Positions 60,114 to 64,000 of a stretch of DNA of 64,000 bases are shown piece after piece (position 1 is the stretch's first letter; every line of letters starts with the position of its first letter). Where the stretch lies: assembly GCF_958979055.1 (NCBI RefSeq), contig NC_084887.1, positions 25,541,044 through 25,605,043 on the forward strand, given 5' to 3'. A program made the position numbers and the translations under genes. Source of the stretch: Alnus glutinosa (lineage: Eukaryota > Streptophyta > Magnoliopsida > Fagales > Betulaceae). Under the pieces are notes generated by a model. The model ran no database searches, was not told the DNA's origin, and saw only the letters and a list, made by a program, of their open reading frames with translations.

Positions 60114-61362
60114 TAGGGTTGGCAATTCGGGTCGGCGGGTCGGGTTCGTGTCGACCCGACTAACCCGATTACACAATCGGGTTCAACACAAACCCGACCC
60201 GATTATTAATCGGGTTGAGTTGCAGAACCCGAACACGACCCACTTCCCATCAGTGTTACCCGAACACGACCCGGGTAACACGATTCACTGATTCAGGAAT
60301 TTCAGGCTTTCAGCCGCTAGGTCTGGGACTCTGGGTCTTCCTTCTTCATTGCCGACTCGCTGATGCTGTTACCATCAAGGCTCAAGCGCTGGGTCTTCCG
60401 TCTTCGTCGCTGTTACCATCAAGTGCTGGGTCTTCCGTCTTCGTCTCCGTCCTCATCCTCTCCAAGTCCTTCTTTTTCCCCTTCAGCTTCTCCCTAACCC
60501 TCCTCATCTCCATTGCTCTCTTCGACTCCTTCAGCCTCATCAGCCCCAACATGAAATCTGGCACACTCGCCCAGAATATTGTGGGTTCACTGGGTTGTCA
60601 ATCAAATTAATAGACAACCTAGTGAACCCACAATATTTTCCTTTAAAGTTTAAACACCATTCGGTTAGAGGCTTAGAGCTTCTTCAACCAACCAAATAAC
60701 CAATCAAACCTAAATCAGTAAATCTCAAAAGGAAACCAAAGTTACCAAACCAACACCCATACCTTGAGGAGGAACTGAAAAGTTTGGCGTAGAAAGAGCC
60801 AAAGAGGGGGAAAAGGCCGAATGGTTGGCAGTCGCGCCGGTCGGGCGTGCGGAGTGCGGTGGGCGAGCTGGCGGAGTGCGGGCCGGCGGGAGACGGGCTA
60901 CTAGGCTAGGGTTCCACCGTTTCGAACTTTCGGCCCTTTCTCTGTTTCTCACTTCTCGAATCTCACTTCTCACTGTTCTCAGTTCTCACTTCTCAAAAAT
61001 CAGAAGAATATCAGAGATTCAGATTATCAGTGATTCAGTTTTGAGTTTTCTGACTTTTCTCAATTCTCACTTTTCTGAACTTTTTGATTTCAGGTTAGTC
61101 GGGTTAGCCGGGTTAGTCGGGTTAGCGTGTTAGACTGTTAGTGTTAGAGTTAGACTAGTTTTTTTTTTTTTTTAACTTAACCGGGTCACAATCGTGTCAC
61201 ACGGGTCAACCCGCGGGTTGACCCATGTGACACGATTACAATCGGGTCATAATCGGGTTGACCCGATTATGACCCGAACCCGATTACAGTAAACCCTAAC
61301 CCTATTTTCCCGTGTCGTGTTCGTGTCGGGTTCGTGGGTCGTGTCAAAAATTGCTAACCCTA
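60114..61362. mobile_element. hAT-type non-autonomous element (1,249 bp)
   Basis: The ends TAGGGTTGGCAATT and aattgctaaccctA are 14-bp inverted repeats with one mismatch. Subterminal cgggtcgggttcgtgtcg and gacccgattat words are arranged as inverted arrays. The flanks tacaaatc and tacaaaatc form an 8-bp-type duplication with one indel. The GC-richer core (60,310-61,090) has Ser/Leu-rich open frames of unknown origin and could be captured host DNA. Confidence 0.8.
60575..60637. repeat. 25-bp-arm hairpin inside the hAT element
   Basis: The arms at 60,575-60,599 (aatattgtgggttcactggg...) and 60,613-60,637 (...gtgaacccacaatatt) pair with one mismatch around a 13-nt A/T loop. Confidence 0.9.
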
Positions 61363-62114
61363 TACAAAATCATAAAAGATATCTAGTTTTAACTAAATCA
61401 TCAAATGTATCCATAGAATGAAACACAATGAATATCCAACGTAAATGAAAACCCAAGCCATCAATTTAATGAAACCATATCAAATCATCACTTGTATCCG
61501 AAAATCACAAGAGATATTCAATAATAATCTCAAAAATCGGAGTAGAACAATGAGAAATCAAAGCCCATAAACTCAAATAGCATAAACAAGCAATGAAACT
61601 CAGTTTCTATTCAATGGTGAGGTCTCATCCTCAACCCTAGACGGAATTTCAGTTACACATAACTAAGGAAAGCATAAATAAACTACAAGAATGTATTAAA
61701 ATCAAAGAAAACTTACAAAGGAAGGATGTTCTAGGTGAAAATCACCCAAGAACCCTAAACTAGAGCAAAATCGGCTCCTGGGGCATCCAAACGGTCTCTG
61801 CCGCGGCTCCTCATATTGATAAAATGAGAAAAAGACGTATTTATAGAGTTAGATAGGGTTTATGTCCCGCAAAAATTCGATCGATCGATTTTAAAATCGA
61901 TTGATCTACTTAATATTCGATCGATCTACTTTTTCAGCACTTCCAAAAATCCAGCTTTTCTATGTATTTTTGCCTTGAAAATTGTCATTTTTCTCTTATT
62001 GTCCTGCAAAACGCAAAAACACTAAAACTAACCAAAACATCAGAAAGTAACAAAGCTAAGGGTTTAACTAATGTAAATTAAGGTGTCCAAATATACACTT
62101 TTCGGCACTCATCA

Positions 62115-62560
62115 CACTTCACATCACGCACGCCTAACGTCTCTGCCTCACTGCCATGACTAATTTCACAAGTCTCCAAATTCAACCCTCAAGGTTTCTT
62201 GTTCCAAAAAAAAAAAACCCCAACGTCTCTCCAACGCATCTCTTCTCTGCAACTTGCCGCATACTCCATTTCCTCATTCTTCGCCTTTCTTCCTCTACCT
62301 CTTACAAAACATCAAGCAAAGGTCTTGTTCTCAGTCGTTCCGTGGGCCGCCGTCTTCGGCCTTTGGAATGTTTCGGCTTTGGGTATAACGTGGTTAGGTG
62401 AGAGATTCAAGGGGCTGAAGGGGCGGTGCTAGGCACGTCACTGGCCATCGCAGTAGTCTCCGACCAAAGAGCACGTCGGGGAAGCCATCACACGCAATTC
62501 CTGACCTTTAGGCGGTGAACTCGTACTGTTTGGGTGCCAGCCGTTTTTGTTGCTTAAACT
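62115..62560. other. Possible captured gene fragment at the right side of the hAT insertion
   Basis: Sequence of ordinary coding-like composition. One + frame reads VVPWAAVFGLWNVSALGITW followed by LGERFKGLKG. I cannot assign it to a family. No ATG, stop or intron structure of a complete gene is evident. It lies next to the CACTT target duplication of the solo LTR. Confidence 0.3.
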
Positions 62561-62756
62561 GATCGAGCTGAGTCGAGCCAATTACTCGAGCTCGTGCTCG
62601 TCTAATAGGTGAGCTTGAGCTCGATCTCCCACAAAGTTTAACCCCAAGTTCGTTCACAGTTTCTTGGTTCGTCCCAAGCTCGAGCTCGAATAAAACTTGA
62701 ACGAGCCGATCTCGAACGAGCACTACTCGCTTAAGTTCGTCTCGTTTACACCCCTA

Positions 62757-62907
62757 ATTATGACATTCTGGGACCTTTTACCACTGATTCTTTTCATGGT
62801 GTTAAATAGTTATTCACAATTGTTGATGACTATTCTAGCTTTACATGGGTTCATCTTATGGTCAGTAAATCACAAACCCGAAATCTACTTGTTTCCTTTA
62901 TTAATCC
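62757..62907 (+). mobile_element. Ty1/copia integrase continuation (displaced)
   Basis: The frame reads ILGPFTTDSFHGVK, then a stop, then LFTIVDDYSSFTWVHLMVSK and SQTRNLLVSFINP. This is the start of the copia integrase core, with IVDD containing the first catalytic Asp region. It is the direct continuation of the element cut at 53,786, and is itself cut at 62,907 by another LTR-like sequence. Confidence 0.85.
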
Positions 62908-64000
62908 TGTAACGCCCCCAAACCGCTAGGGCTACGTTCGTCTATTTTCTTACACAAGGCCGCAAAAGATTCATAAGATCTGTCAGATAACCTAGTTAAT
63001 ATGCTGAATTAAATAAATTACTAAAAAAATAATTTTAACTCAGAGCTTTTATAAATGCGGAAACGAGTAATTTGAAAAGAATAATTATGTTCAACACAAT
63101 AAATGAAAATTCAAAGTAAAACTAAATTTATTGTGCCGGTGCACTTAATAAGATAAATGAAATGCAATATCACTCTAGCCTAGATCTCATTTCAGCCACC
63201 TAGGTCACTCTGCTCATAACTTGAAAACAAAACAAAATAAGGGTGAGCGAGAAATGCTTAGTAAGGTAACCCTCAACCATAAAACGGTTGAGTTAAATTT
63301 ATTTTCTTCAAAACGATTATTAAACACACTTGAGATCTAAAATTTCCATAATACAAAAAATAAGTTCGGCATTTTGCGTAAATCATAAAATTACTAGTTG
63401 ATAAATAAAACCTCTCATATTTAGGGCCCATGTACACTATTACACCCATGTGTACTTAGGGTTGCGCGGTCTTTGCTGTGATTATGGCAGGTAACTGTGG
63501 CCGCAGGCCTACCCCGTCAGCTAATTAATCAAAGTGCACTTAGCATGACCTAGAGACGGATTTTCGCCTTCTCAACGTCCTTGAGCGGGTGCGTTTCCAT
63601 CTCAAGCAACGGTACCGAGCTTAATCTTCTGTGAATCTCGAAGGTCAAAATGATAGTCTCATCCACACACGTGCCTCATTTATAAAAACTATGCTTGGTA
63701 ACTTTTGAGGCAACGTGTGGGAGGGTTTTACACTCCTCTTTTCATTAATTTCAAAAAAATATAGAAACTTCCCGTCTCGGGAACCAACTAAGCAATTTAC
63801 TATAATTAGAAAGTCCTTTATAACTAAAGCTTTTCTTAAAACCGTTGATTTCAAGAATATCATTTCTACCAACAACTTTCATCTCAAAACTATTTTAAAA
63901 CAATCCCTCATGCATCAATATAAATTTGAAATATATAACGAGAACAATTATTTGTAAATATGCTAGAATCAATGGATAAAATAATATGACAGAAAATAAT
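62908..64000 (+). mobile_element. LTR-type sequence, runs off the window
   Basis: It starts TGTAACGCCCCCAAACC, which shares the TGTAACGCCCC terminus of the solo LTR at 15,076, and interrupts the copia integrase after SFINP. No coding family is seen up to 64,000. The right end, and hence a target duplication, is outside the window. Confidence 0.6.

Larger units (their letters stand above)
59766..62114 (-). mobile_element. Solo LTR (about 1.1 kb) interrupted by a hAT element
   Basis: The ends TGAAAATTTTAATG... and ...CACTCATCA are flanked by the exact 5-bp duplication CACTT (59,761-59,765 and 62,115-62,119). On the - strand ctctataaatacg near 61,850 is a TATA box, so the LTR is oriented to the left. 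gtgcgaggtcgatcccacag lies near its other end. The 1,249-bp element at 60,114-61,362 is inserted within it. No internal retrotransposon coding region remains. Confidence 0.8.
53787..62756. mobile_element. hAT-bounded composite insertion (8.97 kb) within copia integrase
   Basis: The left terminus TAAGGATGTAAACGAG and the right terminus ctcgtttacacccctA form 16-bp inverted ends with two mismatches, fitting the hAT form. The flanks attgtgac and attatgac make an 8-bp target duplication (7/8). Subterminal actcg/gagctcg repeats occur at both ends (53,800-53,880 and 62,560-62,740). No transposase is seen. The interior has been filled by an inverted repeat, a LINE, and a solo LTR holding a further hAT element. 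Removing it rejoins LLHCD to ILGPF of the copia integrase. Confidence 0.8.

Overview
This window is eukaryotic nuclear DNA from a flowering plant, probably a woody eudicot. The genes have GT-AG introns and the DNA is AT-rich. Recognisable plant families are present (AIG1/IAN GTPases, a D-class MADS-box gene, elongation factor eEF1B-gamma), and the spacers are packed with plant-type transposons. The species cannot be fixed from the sequence.

Layout. (1) 1-21,676: a tandem cluster of four AIG1/IAN-like GTPase genes on the + strand. Copy 1 is cut by the window edge. Copies 2 and 3 are pseudogenes with several frameshifts. Copy 4 is the only complete open gene, but it has lost one coiled-coil exon. 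All four end in a CaaX-like tetrapeptide. A LINE carrying a TRIM retrotransposon, a 3.19-kb solo LTR and a G-box-rich DNA element lie between them. (2) 22,450-33,980: on the - strand, convergent with copy 4, a complete AGL11/SEEDSTICK (STK) ortholog with 8 coding exons, a 7.56-kb intron and a 5'UTR intron. Sequence downstream of copy 1 contains a relic of STK exon 5. The tandem duplication unit therefore appears to have been 'AIG1 gene plus 3' part of STK', with a breakpoint in STK intron 4. (3) 33,980-41,000: a gene-poor spacer. (4) 41,010-42,074: on the - strand, a small signal-peptide plus single-TM protein. (5) 42,731-47,453: on the - strand, eEF1B-gamma in 7 coding exons, with telo-box and site II motifs upstream. 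(6) 47,700-64,000: a nested transposon graveyard. It holds hAT-type elements with 8-bp target duplications, a tRNA-derived SINE, and a Ty1/copia element split inside its integrase by an 8.97-kb hAT-bounded insertion. That insertion holds a 340-bp near-perfect inverted repeat, a dead LINE and a solo LTR with another hAT element inside it. A further LTR-like sequence runs off the right edge.

The host genes form no shared pathway. STK is an ovule and seed identity regulator, eEF1B-gamma is a translation factor, and AIG1/IAN proteins are stress- or immunity-associated GTPases. Gene models were spliced by eye; lengths and phases close exactly for AIG1 copy 4 (290 aa), STK (223 aa), the small TM protein (105 aa) and eEF1B-gamma (423 aa). 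The most unusual signals are the long hairpin at 54,333-55,055, the STK-containing duplication unit, and the CaaX tails kept by otherwise decaying GTPase copies.
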